From Malachius bipustulatus (Eukaryota > Arthropoda > Insecta > Coleoptera > Melyridae), in contig OU342636.1 of the NCBI GenBank assembly GCA_910589415.1, positions 45,833,735 through 45,897,734 on the forward strand: 64,000 nt of DNA, read 5' to 3'. Position 1 is the stretch's first letter; each line of letters opens with the position of its first letter. Positions 1-14,172 of this stretch are shown piece by piece. The translations under genes were made by a program, and so were the position numbers. Under the pieces are notes generated by a model. That model was given only the letters and a program-made list of their open reading frames with translations. It made no database searches and had not been told where the DNA came from.

Positions 1-311
1 AACTGAGGACTTTACGGTCCAACTGGATTAATTTTCCGACTCATATGGCAATCGACTGTGTTCACACAAAATTACGTCCCGTTCTGAAGACATCGATTTT
101 TCCTGAAAATATGAAGCTCTGCAAGTTTTTCAGAATTTTTTTTTTCTTCGATTTTGATGAAAATCCCTAGTCAGGCGATAGAAAGTGCGAGAAGTTCAGA
201 ACTGTAAGTGGTTTTTCTGTAGCTCTCCCCGTTTTTGAGATATGACCGTTTAAATTTGAAAATTTGCAAATTTTTTAGCTTTTCAAAATTTTTGATCTCG
301 TTTTGCGAAAA
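1..311 (+). repeat. Representative satellite monomer (A-type)
   Basis: First complete monomer, phased at AACTGAGGAC. Landmarks in order: ACTTTACGGTCCAACTGG, CATATGGCAATCGACTG, the ACGTCCCG word, GACATCGATTTTTCC, GCAAGTTTTTCAGAA with a T tract, AAAATCCCTAGTCAGG, GAACTGTAAGTGG, TAGCTCTCCCCG, GATATGACCGTTTAAATTTG, then the palindromic AAATTTGCAAATTT and TTAGCTTTTCAAAATTTTTG. A-type carries CAATCGAC, ACGTCCC, GCAAGTTTT, CAGAATTT and AATCCCTA. Confidence 0.95.
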
Positions 312-933
312 AACTGAGGACTTTACCGTCCAACTCGACTAACTTTCCGACTCATATGGCAATCGACTGTGTTCACACAAAATTACGTCCCGTTCTGAAG
401 ACATCGATTTTTCCTGAAAATATGAAGCTCTGCAAGTTTTTCAGAATTTTTTTTCTCTTCGATTTTGATGAAAATCCCTAGTCGGGCGATAGAAAGTGCG
501 AGAAGTTCAGAACTGTAAGTGGTTTTTCTGTAGCTCTCCCCGTTTTCAAGATATGACCGTTTAAATTTGAAAATTTGCAATTTTTTTAGCTTTTCAAAAT
601 TTTTGATCTCGTTTTGCGAAAAAACTGAGGACTTTACGGTCCAACTGGACTAATTTTCCGACTCATATGGCAATCGACTGTGTTCACACAAAATTACGTC
701 CCGTTCTGAAGACATCGATTTTTCCTGAAAATATGAAGCTCTGCAAGTTTTTCAGAATTTTTTTTCTCTTCGATTTTGATGAAAATCCCTAGTCGGGCGA
801 TAGAAAGTGCGAGAAGTTCAGAACTGTAAGTGGTTTTTCTGTAGCTCTCCCCGTTTTCAAGATATGACCGTTTAAATTTGAAAATTTGCAATTTTTTTAG
901 CTTTTCAAAATTTTTGATCTCGTTTTGTGAAAA

Positions 934-1244
934 AATTGAGGACTTTACGGTCCAACTGGATTAATTTTCCGACTCATATGACAGTCGACTGTGTTCACAC
1001 AAAATTACGCCCCGTTCTGAAGACATCGATTTTTCCTGAAAATATGAAGCTCTGCAAATTTTTCAGATTTTTTTTTCTCTTCGATTTTGATGAAAATCTC
1101 TAGTCAGGCGATAGAAAGTGCGAGAAGTTCAGAACTGTAAGTGGTTTTTCTGTAGCTCTCCCCGTTTTTGAGATATGACCGTTTAAATTTGAAAATTTGC
1201 AAATTTTTTAGCTTTTCAAAATTTTTGATCTCGTTTTGTGAAAA
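934..1244 (+). repeat. Representative B-type monomer
   Basis: The same unit as the A-type but with the second haplotype at the five linked diagnostic sites: CAGTCGAC (here with a local ACAGTCGAC variant), ACGCCCC, GCAAATTTTTC, CAGATTTTT and AATCTCTA. B-type copies usually follow a monomer whose 3' half reads GTTTTCAAG or GTTTTTGAG and whose linker reads AAAATTGAGG or AAAACTGAGG. B runs are frequent at 1.9-3.4 kb and 5.9-8.1 kb and are interspersed with A elsewhere. Mixed monomers exist, for example at 22.74-23.03 kb. Confidence 0.85.
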
Positions 1245-4200
1245 AACTGAGGACTTTACGGTCCAACTGGATTAATTTTCCGACTCATATGGCAATCGAC
1301 TGTGTTCACACAAAATTACGTCCCGTTCTGAAGACATCGATTTTTCCTGAAAATATGAAGCTCTGCAAGTTTTTCAGAATTTTTTTTCTCTTCGATTTTG
1401 ATGAAAATCCCTAGTCAGGCGATAGAAAGTGCGAGAAGTTCAGAACTGTAAGTGGTTTTTCTGTAGCTCTCCCCGTTTTCGAGATATGACCGTTTAAATT
1501 TGAAAATTTGCAAATTTTTTAGCTTTTCAAAATTTTTGATCTCGTTTTGTGAAAAAACTGAGGACTTTACGGTCCAACTGGATTAATTTTCCGACTCATA
1601 TGGCAATCGACTGTGTTCACACAAAATTACGTCCCGTTCTGAAGACATCGATTTTTCCTGAAAATATGAAGCTCTGCAAGTTTTTCAGAATTTTTTTTCT
1701 CTTCGATTTTGATGAAAATCCCTAGTCAGGTGATAGAAAGTGCGAGAAGTTCAGAACTGTAAGTGGTTTTTCTGTAGCTCTCCCCGTTTTTGAGATATGA
1801 CCGTTTAAATTTGAAAATTTGCAAATTTTTTAGCTTTTCAAAATTTTTGATCTCGTTTTGTGAAAAAATTGAGGACTTTACGGTCCAACTGGATTAATTT
1901 TCCGACTCATATGGCAGTCGACTGTGTTCACACAAAATTACGCCCCGTTCTGAAGACATCGATTTTTCCTGAAAATATGAAGCTCTGCAAATTTTTCAGA
2001 TTTTTTTTTCTCTTCGATTTTGATGAAAATCTCTAGTCAGGCGATAGAAAGTGCGAGAAGTTCAGAACTGTAAGTGGTTTTTCTGTAGCTCTCCCCGTTT
2101 TTGAGATATGACCGTTTAAATTTGAAAATTTGCAAATTTTTTAGCTTTTCAAAATTTTTGATCTCGTTTTGTGAAAAAACTGAGGACTTTACGGTCTAAC
2201 TGGATTAATTTTCCGACTCATATGGCAATCGACTATGTTCAAACAAAATTACGTCCCGTTCTGAAGACATCGATTTTTCCTGAAAATATGAAGCTCTGCA
2301 AGTTTTTCAGAATTTTTTTTCTCTTAGATTTTGATGAAAATCCCTAGTCAGGCGATAGAAAGTGCGAGAAGTTCAGAACTGTAAGTGGTTTTTCTGTAGC
2401 TCTCCCCGTATTTGAGATATGACCGTTTAAATTTGAAAATTTGCAAATTTTTTAGCTTTTCAAAATTTTTGATCTCGTTTTGTGAAAAAATTGAGGACTT
2501 TACGGTCCAACTGGATTAATTTTCCGACTCATATGGCAGTCGACTGTGTTCACACAAAATTACGCCCCGTTCTGAAGACATCGATTTTTCCTGAAAATAT
2601 GAAGCTCTGCAAATTTTTCAGATTTTTTTTTCTCTTCGATTTTGATGAAAATCTCTAGTCAGGCGATAGAAAGTGCGAGAAGTTCAGAACTGTAAGTGGT
2701 TTTTCTGTAGCTCTCTCCGTTTTTGAGATATGACCGTTTAAATTTGAAAATTTGCAAATTTTTTAGCTTTTCAAAATTTTTGATCTCGTTTTGTGAAAAA
2801 ATTGAGGACTTTACGGTCCAACTGGATTAATTTTCCGACTCATATGGAAGTCGACTGTGTTCACACAAAATTACGCCCCGTTCTGAAGACATCGATTTTT
2901 CCTGAAAATATGAAGCTCTGCAAATTTTTCAGATTTTTTTTTCTCTTCGATTTTGATGAAAATCTCTAGTCAGGCGATAGAAAGTGCGAGAAGTTCAGAA
3001 CTGTAAGTGGTTTTTCTGTAGCTCTCCCCGTTTTTGAGATATGACCGTTTAAATTTGAAAATTTGCAAATTTTTTAGCTTTTCAAAATTTTTGATCTCGT
3101 TTTGTGAAAAAACTGAGGACTTTACGGTCCAACTGGATTAATTTTCCGACTCATATGGCAGTCGACTGTGTTCACACAAAATTACGCCCCGTTCTGAAGA
3201 CATCGATTTTTCCTGAAAATATGAAGCTCTGCAAATTTTTCAGATTTTTTTTTCTCTTCGATTTTGATGAAAATCTCTAGTCAGGCGATAGAAAGTGCGA
3301 GAAGTTCAGAACTGTAAGTGGTTTTTCTGTAGCTCTCCCCGTTTTTGAGATATGACCGTTTAAATTTGAAAATTTGCAAATTTTTTAGCTTTTCAAAATT
3401 TTTGATCTCGTTTTGTGAAAAAACTGAGGACTTTACGGTCCAACTGGATTAATTTTCCGACTCATATGGCAATCGACTGTGTTCACACAAAATTACGTCC
3501 CGTTCTGAAGACATCGATTTTTCCTGAAAATATGAAGCTCTGCAAGTTTTTCAGAATTTTTTTTCTCTTCGATTTTGATGAAAATCCCTAGTCAGGCGAT
3601 AGAAAGTGCGAGAAGTTCAGAACTGTAAGTGGTTTTTCTGTAGCTCTCCCCGTTTTTGAGATATGACCGTTTAAATTTGAAAATTTGCAAATTTTTTAGC
3701 TTTTCAAAATTTTTGATCTCGTTTTGTGAAAAAATTGAGGACTTTACGGTCCAACTGGATTAATTTTCCGACTCATATGGCAATCGACTGTGTTCACACA
3801 AAATTACGTCCCGTTCTGAAGACATCGATTTTTCCTGAAAATATGAAGCTCTGCAAGTTTTTCAGAATTTTTTTTCTCTTCGATTTTGATTAAAAAATCC
3901 CTAGTCAGGCGATAGAAAGTGCGAGAAGTTCAGAACTGTAAGTGGTTTTTCTGTAGCTCTCCCCGTTTTTGAGATATGACCGTTTAAATTTGAAAATTTG
4001 CAAATTTTTTAGCTTTTCAAAATTTTAGATCTCGTTTTGTGAAAAAACTGAGGAGTTTACGGTCCAACTGGATTAATTTTCCGACTCATATGGCAGTCGA
4101 CTGTGTTCACACAAAATTACGCCCCGTTCTGAAGACATCGATTTTTCCTGAAAATATGAAGCTCTGCAAATTTTTCAGATTTTTTTTTCTCTTCGATTTT

Positions 4201-5689
4201 GATGAAAATCTCTAGTCAGGCGATAGAAAGTGCGAGAAGTTCAGAACTGTAAGTGGTTTTTCTGTAGCTCTCCCCGTTTTTGAGATATGACCGTTTAAAT
4301 TTGAAAATTTGCAAATTTTTTAGCTTTTCAAAATTTTTGATCTCGTTTTGTGAAAAAACTGAGGACTTTACGGTCCAACTGGATTAATTTTCCGACTCAT
4401 ATGGCAATCGACTGTGTTCACACAAAATTACGTCCCGTTCTGAAGACATCGATTTTTCCTGAAAATATGAAGCTCTGCAAGTTTTTCAGAATTTTTTTTC
4501 TCTTCGATTTTGATGAAAATCCCTAGTCAGGCGATAGAAAGTGCGAGAAGTTCAGAACTGTAAGTCTTTTTTCTGTAGCTCTCCCCGTTTTTGAGATATG
4601 ACCGTTTAAATTTGAAAATTTGCAAATTTTTTAGCTTTTCAAAATTTTTGATCTCGTTTTGCGAAAAAACTGAGGACTTTACGGTCCAACTGGACTAATT
4701 TTCCGACTCATATGGCAATCGACTGTGTTCACACAAAATTACGTCCCGTTCTGAAGACATCGATTTTTCCTGAAAATATGAAGCTCTGCAAGTTTTTCAG
4801 AATTTTTTTTCTCTTCGATTTTGATGAAAATCCCTAGTCGGGCGATAGAAAGTGCGAGAAGTTCAGAACTGTAAGTGGTTTTTCTGTAGCTCTCCCCGTT
4901 TTCAAGATATGACCGTTTAAATTTGAAAATTTGCAATTTTTTTAGCTTTTCAAAATTTTTGATCTCGTTTTGCGAAAAAACTGAGGACTTTACGGTCCAA
5001 CTGGACTAATTTTCCGACTCATATGGCAATCGACTGTGTTCACACAAAATTACGTCCCGTTCTGAAGACATCGATTTTTCCTGAAAATATGAAGCTCTGC
5101 AAGTTTTTCAGAATTTTTTTTCTCTTCGATTTTGATGAAAATCCCTAGTCAGGCGATAGAAAGTGCGAGAAGTTTAGAACTGTAAGTGGTTTTTCTGTAG
5201 CTCTCCCCGTTTTTGAGATATGACCGTTTAAATTTGAAAATTTGCAAATTTTTTAGCTTTTCAAAATTTTTGATCTCGTTTTGTGAAGAAATTGAGGACT
5301 TTACGGTCCAACTGGATTAATTTTCCGACTCATATGGCAATCGACTGTGTTCACACAAAATTACGTCCCGTTCTGAAGACATCGATTTTTCCTGAAAATA
5401 TGAAGCTCTGCAAGTTTTTCAGAATTTTTTTTCTCTTCGATTTTGATGAAAATCCCTAGTCAGGCGATAGAAAGTGCGAGAAGTTCAGAACTGTAAGTGG
5501 TTTTTCTGTAGCTCTCCCCGTTTTCGAGATATGACCGTTTAAATTTGAAAATTTGCAAATTTTTTAGCTTTTCAAAATTTTTGATCTCGTTTTGTGAAAA
5601 AACTGAGGACTTTACGGTCCAACTGGATTAATTTTCCGACTCATATGGCAATCGACTGTGTTCACACAAAATTACGTCCCGTTCTGAAG

Positions 5690-8140
5690 ACATCGATTAT
5701 TCCTGAAAATATGAAGCTCTGCAAGTTTTTCAGAATTTTTTTTCTCTTCGATTTTGATTAAAAAATCCCTAGTCAGGCGATAGAAAGTGCGAGAAGTTCA
5801 GAACTGTAAGTGGTTTTTCTGTAGCTCTCCCCGTTTTTGAGATATGACCGTTTAAATTTGAAAATTTGCAAATTTTTTAGCTTTTCAAAATTTTTGATCT
5901 CGTTTTGTGAAAAAACTGAGGACTTTACGGTCCAACTGGATTAATTTTCCGACTCATATGGCAGTCGACTGTGTTCACACAAAATTACGCCCCGTTCTGA
6001 AGACATCGATTTTTCCTGAAAATATGAAGCTCTGCAAATTTTTCAGATTTTTTTTTCTCTTCGATTTTGATGAAAATCCCTAGTCAGGCGATAGAAAGTG
6101 CGAGAAGTTCAGAACTGTAAGTGGTTTTTCTGTAGCTCTCCCCGTTTTTGAGATATGACCGTTTAAATTTGAAAATTTGCAAATTTTTTAGCTTTTCAAA
6201 ATTTTTGATCTCGTTTTGTGAAAAAACTGAGGACTTTACGGTCCAACTGGATTAATTTTCCGACTCATATGGCAGTCGACTGTGTTCACACAAAATTACG
6301 CCCCGTTCTGAAGACATCGATTTTTCCTGAAAATATGAAGCTCTGCAAATTTTTCAGATTTTTTTTTCTCTTCGATTTTGATGAAAATCTCCAGTCAGGC
6401 GATAGAAAGTGCGAGAAGTTCAGAACTGTAAGTGGTTTTTCTGTAGCTCTCCCCGTTTTTGAGATATGACCGTTTAAATTTGAAAATTTGCAAATTTTTT
6501 AGCTTTTCAAAATTTTTGATCTCGTTTTGTGAAAAAACTGAGGACTTTACGGTCCAACTGGATTAATTTTCCGACTCATATGGCAGTCGACTGTGTTCAC
6601 ACAAAATTACGCCCCGTTCTGAAGACATCGATTTTTCCTGAAAATATGAAGCTCTGCAAATTTTTCAGATTTTTTTTTCTCTTCGATTTTGATGAAAATC
6701 CCTAGTCAGGCGATAGAAAGTGCGAGAAGTTCAGAACTGTAAGTGGTTTTTCTGTAGCTCTCCCCGTTTTTGAGATATGACCGTTTAAATTTGAAAATTT
6801 GCAAATTTTTTAGCTTTTCAAAATTTTTGATCTCGTTTTGTGAAAAAACTGAGGACTTTACGGTCCAACTGGATTAATTTTCCGACTCATATGGCAGTCG
6901 ACTGTGTTCACACAAAATTACGCCCCGTTCTGAAGACATCGATTTTTCCTGAAAATATGAAGCTCTGCAAATTTTTCAGATTTTTTTTTCTCTTCGATTT
7001 TGATGAAAATCTCCAGTCAGGCGATAGAAAGTGCGAGAAGTTCAGAACTGTAAGTGGTTTTTCTGTAGCTCTCCCCGTTTTTGAGATATGACCGTTTAAA
7101 TTTGAAAATTTGCAAATTTTTTAGCTTTTCAAAATTTTTGATCTCGTTTTGTGAAAAAACTGAGGACTTTACGGTCCAACTGGATTAATTTTCCGACTCA
7201 TATGGCAATCGACTGTGTTCACACAAAATTACGTCCCGTTCTGAAGACATCGATTATTCCTGAAAATATGAAGCTCTGCAAGTTTTTCAGAATTTTTTTT
7301 CTCTTCGATTTTGATTAAAAAATCCCTAGTCAGGCGATAGAAAGTGCGAGAAGTTCAGAACTGTAAGTGGTTTTTCTGTAGCTCTCCCCGTTTTTGAGAT
7401 ATGACCGTTTAAATTTGAAAATTTGCAAATTTTTTAGCTTTTCAAAATTTTTGATCTCGTTTTGTGAAAAAACTGAGGACTTTACGGTCCAACTGGATTA
7501 ATTTTCCGACTCATATGGCAGTCGACTGTGTTCACACAAAATTACGCCCCGTTCTGAAGACATCGATTTTTCCTGAAAATATGAAGCTCTGCAAATTTTT
7601 CAGATTTTTTTTTCTCTTCGATTTTGATGAAAATCCCTAGTCAGGCGATAGAAAGTGCGAGAAGTTCAGAACTGTAAGTGGTTTTTCTGTAGCTCTCCCC
7701 GTTTTTGAGATATGACCGTTTAAATTTGAAAATTTGCAAATTTTTTAGCTTTTCAAAATTTTTGATCTCGTTTTGTGAAAAAACTGAGGACTTTACGGTC
7801 CAACTGGATTAATTTTCCGACTCATATGGCAGTCGACTGTGTTCACACAAAATTACGCCCCGTTCTGAAGACATCGATTTTTCCTGAAAATATGAAGCTC
7901 TGCAAATTTTTCAGATTTTTTTTTCTCTTCGATTTTGATGAAAATCTCCAGTCAGGCGATAGAAAGTGCGAGAAGTTCAGAACTGTAAGTGGTTTTTCTG
8001 TAGCTCTCCCCGTTTTTGAGATATGACCGTTTAAATTTGAAAATTTGCAAATTTTTTAGCTTTTCAAAATTTTTGATCTCGTTTTGTGAAAAAACTGAGG
8101 ACTTTACGGTCCAACTGGATTAATTTTCCGACTCATATGG
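5690..8140. repeat. HOR: 5-mer (~1557 bp) partial tandem duplication
   Basis: A rare variant GATTATTCC (for GATTTTTCC) occurs at 5695 and 7252, exactly 1557 bases apart. The same offset links the two GATTAAAAAATCCC (+2) monomers and the B-type monomers that carry CTCCAGTCAGG (6218 and 7775 phase). 1557 equals 5 x 311 + 2, the +2 coming from the insertion variant. Similarity breaks by about 8140, where the second copy switches to A-type. The second copy is therefore partial. Confidence 0.85.
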
Positions 8141-11100
8141 CAATCGACTGTGTTCACACAAAATTACGTCCCGTTCTGAAGACATCGATTTTTCCTGAAA
8201 ATATGAAGCTCTGCAAGTTTTTCAGAATTTTTTTTCTCTTCGATTTTGATGAAAATCCCTAGTCAGGCGATAGAAAGTGCGAGAAGTTCAGAACTGTAAG
8301 TTGTTTTTCTGTAGCTCTCCCCGTTTTTGAGATATGACCGTTTAAATTTGAAAATTTGCAAATTTTTTAGCTTTTCAAAATTTTTGATCTCGTTTTGTGA
8401 AAAAATTGAGGACTTTACGGTCCAACTGGATTAATTTTCCGACTCATATGGCAATCGACTGTGTTCACACAAAATTACGTCCCGTTCTGAAGACATCGAT
8501 TTTTCCTGAAAATATGAAGCTCTGCAAGTTTTTCAGAATTTTTTTTCTCTTCGATTTTGATGAAAATCCCTAGTCAGGCGATAGAAAGTGCGAGAAGTTC
8601 AGAACTGTAAGTGGTTTTTCTGTAGCTCTCCCCGTTTTCAAGATATGACCGTTTAAATTTGAAAATTTGCAAATTTTTTAGCTTTTCAAAATTTTTGATC
8701 TCGTTTTGTGAAAAAACTGAGGACTTTACGGTCCAACTGGATTAATTTTCCAACTCATATGGCAATCGACTGTGTTCACACAAAATTACGTCCCGTTCTG
8801 AAGACATCGATTTTTCCTGAAAATATGAAGCTCTGCAAGTTTTTCAGAATTTTTTTTCTCTTCGATTTTGATGAAAATCCCTAGTCAGGCGATAGAAAGT
8901 GCGAGAAGTTCAGAACTGTAAGTGGTTTTTCTGTAGCTCTCCCCGTTTTTGAGATATGACCGTTTAAATTTGAAAATTTGCAAATTTTTTAGCTTTTCAA
9001 AATTTTTGATCTCGTTTTGTGAAAAAATTGAGGACTTTACGGTCCAACTGGATTAATTTTCCGACTCATATGGCAGTCGACTGTGTTCACACAAAATTAC
9101 GCCCCGTTCTGAAGACATCGATTTTTCCTGAAAATATGAAGCTCTGCAAATTTTTCAGATTTTTTTCTCTCTTCGATTTTGATGAAAATCTCTAGTCAGG
9201 CGATAGAAAGTGCGAGAAGTTCAGAACTGTAAGTGGTTTTTCTGTAGCTCTCCCCGTTTTTGAGATATGACCGTTTAAATTTGAAAATTTGCAAATTTTT
9301 TAGCTTTTCAAAATTTTTGATCTCGTTTTGTGAAAAAACTGAGGACTTTACGGTCCAACTGGATTAATTTTCCGACTCATATGGCAATGGACTGTGTTCA
9401 CACAAAATTACGCCCCGTTCTGAAGACATCGATTTTTCCTGAAAATATGAAGCTCTGCAAGTTTTTCAGAATTTTTTTTCTCTTCGATTTTGATGAAAAT
9501 CCCTAGTCAGGCGATAGAAAGTGCGAGAAGTTCAGAACTGTAAGTGGTTTTTCTGTAGCTCTCCCCGTTTTTGAGATATGACCGTTTAAATTTGAAAATT
9601 TGCAAATTTTTTAGCTTTTCAAAATTTTTGATCTCGTTTTGCGAAAAAACTGAGGACTTTACGGTCCAACTGGACTAATTTTCCGACTCATATGGCAATC
9701 GACTGTGTTCACACAAAATTACGTCCCGTTCTGAAGACATCGATTTTTCCTGAAAATATGAAGCTCTGCAAGTTTTTCAGAATTTTTTTTCTCTTCGATT
9801 TTGATGAAAATCCCTAGTCGGGCGATAGAAAGTGCGAGAAGTTCAGAACTGTAAGTGGTTTTTCTGTAGCTCTCCCCGTTTTCAAGATATGACCGTTTAA
9901 ATTTGAAAATTTGCAATTTTTTTAGCTTTTCAAAATTTTTGATCTCGTTTTGTGAAAAAATTGAGGACTTTACGGTCCAACTGGATTAATTTTCCGACTC
10001 ATATGGAAGTCGACTGTGTTCACACAAAATTACGCCCCGTTCTGAAGACATCGATTTTTCCTGAAAATATGAAGCTCTGCAAATTTTTCAGATTTTTTTT
10101 TCTCTTCGATTTTGATGAAAATCTCTAGTCAGGCGATAGAAAGTGCGAGAAGTTCAGAACTGTAAGTGGTTTTTCTGTAGCTCTCCCCGTTTTTGAGATA
10201 TGACCGTTTAAATTTGAAAATTTGCAAATTTTTTAGCTTTTCAAAATTTTTGATCTCGTTTTGTGAAAAAACTGAGGACTTTACGGTCCAACTGGATTAA
10301 TTTTCCGACTCATATGGCAGTCGACTGTGTTCACACAAAATTACGCCCCGTTCTGAAGACATCGATTTTTTCCTGAAAATATGAAGCTCTGCAAATTTTT
10401 CAGATTTTTTTTTCTCTTCGATTTTGATGAAAATCTCTAGTCAGGCGATAGAAAGTGCGAGAAGTTCAGAACTGTAAGTGGTTTTTCTGTAGCTCTCCCC
10501 GTTTTTGAGATATGACCGTTTAAATTTGAAAATTTGCAAATTTTTTAGCTTTTCAAAATTTTTGATCTCGTTTTGTGAAAAAACTGAGGACTTTACGGTC
10601 CAACTGGATTAATTTTCCGACTCATATGGCAATCGACTGTGTTCACACAAAATTACGTCCCGTTCTGAAGACATCGATTTTTCCTGAAAATATGAAGCTC
10701 TGCAAGTTTTTCAGAATTTTTTTTCTCTTCGATTTTGATGAAAATCTCTAGTCAGGCGATAGAAAGTGCGAGAAGTTCAGAACTGTAAGTGGTTTTTCTG
10801 TAGCTCTCCCCGTTTTTGAGATATGACCGTTTAAATTTGAAAATTTGCAAATTTTTTAGCTTTTCAAAATTTTTGATCTCGTTTTGTGAAAAAACTGAGG
10901 ACTTTACGGTCCAACTGGATTAATTTTCCGACTCATATGGCAATCGACTGTGTTCACACAAAATTACGTCCCGTTCTGAAGACATCGATTTTTCCTGAAA
11001 ATATGAAGCTCTGCAAGTTTTTCAGAATTTTTTTTCTCTTCGATTTTGATGAAAATCCCTAGTCAGGCGATAGAAAGTGCGAGAAGTTCAGAACTGTAAG

Positions 11101-14100
11101 TGGTTTTTCTGTAGCTCTCCCCGTTTTTGAGATATGACCGTTTAAATTTGAAAATTTGCAAATTTTTTAGCTTTTCAAAATTTTTGATCTCGATTTGTGA
11201 AAAAACTGACGACTTTACGGTCCAACTGGATTAATTTTCCGACTCATATGGCAGTCGACTGTGTTCACACAAAATTACGCCCCGTTCTGAAGACATCGAT
11301 TTTTCCTGAAAATATGAAGCTCTGCAAATTTTTCAGATTTTTTTTTCCTTTCGATTTTGATGAAAATCTCTAGTCAGGCGATAGAAAGTGCGAGAAGTTC
11401 AGAACTGTAAGTGGTTTTTCTGTAGCTCTCCCCGTTTTTGAGATATGACCGTTTAAATTAGAAAATTTGCAAATTTTTTAGCTTTTCAAAATTTTTGATC
11501 TCGTTTTGTGAAAAAACTGAGGACTTTACGGTCCAACTGGATTAATTTTCCGACTCATATGGCAGTCGACTGTGTTCACACAAAATTACGCCCCGTTCTG
11601 AAGACATCGATTTTTCCTGAAAATATGAAGCTCTGCAAATTTTTCAGATTTTTTTTTCTCTTCGATTTTGATGAAAATCTCTAGTCAGGCGATAGAAAGT
11701 GCGAGAAGTTCAGAACTGTAAGTGGTTTTTCTGTAGCTCTCCCCGTTTTTGAGATATGACCGTTTAAATTTGAAAATTTGCAAATTTTTTAGCTTTTAAA
11801 AATTTTTGATCTCGTTTTGTGAAAAAACTGAGGACTTTACGGTCCAACTGGATTAATTTTCCGACTCATATGGCAATCGACTGTGTTCACACAAAATTAC
11901 GTCCCGTTCTGAAGACATCGATTTTTCCTGAAAATATGAAGCTCTGCAAATTTTTCAGATTTTTTTTTCTTTTCGATTTTGATGAAAATCCCTAGTCAGG
12001 CGATAGAAGGTGCGAGAAGTTCAGAACTGTAAGTGGTTTTTCTGTAGCTCCCCCCGTTTTTGAGATATGACCGTTTAAATTTGAAAATTTGCAAATTTTT
12101 TAGCTTTTCAAAATTTTTGATCTCGTTTTGTGAAAAAACTGAGGAATTTACGGTCCAACTGGATTAATTTTCCGACTCATATGGCAATCGACTGTGTTCA
12201 CACAAAATTACGTCCCGTTCTGAAGACATCGATTTTTCCTGAAAATATGAAGCTCTGCAAATTTTTCAGATTTTTTTTTCTTTTCGATTTTGATGAAAAT
12301 CCCTAGTCAGGCGATAGAAGGTGCGAGAAGTTCAGAACTGTAAGTGGTTTTTCTGTAGCTCCCCCCGTTTTTGAGATATGACCGTTTAAATTTGAAAATT
12401 TGCAAATTTTTTAGCTTTTCAAAATTTTTGATCTCGTTTTGTGAAAAAACTGAGGAATTTACGGTCCAACTGGATTAATTTTCCGACTCATATGGCAATC
12501 GACTGTGTTCACACAAAATTACGTCCCGTTCTGAAGACATCGATTTTTCCTGAAAATATGAAGCTCTGCAAGTTTTTCAGAATTTTTTTTCTCTTCGATT
12601 TTGATGAAAATCTCTAGTCAGGCGATAGAAAGTGCGAGAAGTTCAGAACTGTAAGTGGTTTTTCTGTAGCTCCCCCCGTTTTTGAGATATGACCGTTTAA
12701 ATTTGAAAATTTGCAAATTTTTTAGCTTTTCAAAATTTTTGATCTCGTTTTGTGAAAAAACTGAGGAATTTACGGTCCAACTGGATTAATTTTCCGACTC
12801 ATATGGCAGTCGACTGTGTTCACACAAAATTACGCCCCGTTCTGAAGACATCGATTTTTCCTGAAAATATGAAGCTCTGCAAATTTTTCAGATTTTTTTT
12901 TCCTTTCGATTTTGATGAAAATCTCTAGTCAGGCGATAGAAAGTGCGAGAAGTTCAGAACTGTAAGTGGTTTTTCTGTAGCTCTCCCCGTTTTTGAGATA
13001 TGACCGTTTAAATTAGAAAATTTGCAAATTTTTTAGCTTTTCAAAATTTTTGATCTCGTTTTGTGAAAAAACTGAGGACTTTACGGTCCAACTGGATTAA
13101 TTTTCCGACTCATATGGCAGTCGACTGTGTTCACACAAAATTACGCCCCGTTCTGAAGACATCGATTTTTCCTGAAAATATGAAGCTCTGCAAATTTTTC
13201 AGATTTTTTTTTCTCTTCGATTTTGATGAAAATCTCTAGTCAGGCGATAGAAAGTGCGAGAAGTTCAGAACTGTAAGTGGTTTTTCTGTAGCTCTCCCCG
13301 TTTTTGAGATATGACCGTTTAAATTTGAAAATTTGCAAATTTTTTAGCTTTTCAAAATTTTTGATCTCGTTTTGTGAAAAAACTGAGGACTTTACGGTCC
13401 AACTGGATTAATTTTCCGACTCATATGGCAATCGACTGTGTTCACACAAAATTACGTCCCGTTCTGAAGACATCGATTTTTCCTGAAAATATGAAGCTCT
13501 GCAAATTTTTCAGATTTTTTTTTCTTTTCGATTTTGATGAAAATCCCTAGTCAGGCGATAGAAGGTGCGAGAAGTGCAGAACTGTAAGTGGTTTTTCTGT
13601 AGCTCCCCCCGTTTTTGAGATATGACCGTTTAAATTTGAAAATTTGCAAATTTTTTAGCTTTTCAAAATTTTTGATCTCGTTTTGTGAAAAAACTGAGGA
13701 ATTTACGGTCCAACTGGATTAATTTTCCGACTCATATGGCAATCGACTGTGTTCACACAAAATTACGTCCCGTTCTGAAGACATCGATTTTTCCTGAAAA
13801 TATGAAGCTCTGCAAGTTTTTCAGAATTTTTTTTCTCTTCGATTTTGATGAAAATCTCTAGTCAGGCGATAGAAAGTGCGAGAAGTTCAGAACTGTAAGT
13901 GGTTTTTCTGTAGATCTCCCCGTTTTTGAGATATGACCGTTTAAATTTGAAAATTTGCAAATTTTTTAGCTTTTCAAAATTTTTGATCTCGTTTTGTGAA
14001 AAAACTGAGGACTTTACGGTCCAACTGGATTAATTTTCCGACTCATATGGCAATCGACTGTGTTCACACAAAATTACGTCCCGTTCTGAAGACATCGATT

Positions 14101-14172
14101 TTTCCTGAAAATATGAAGCTCTGCAAGTTTTTCAGAATTTTTTTTCTCTTCGATTTTGATGAAAATCCCTAG

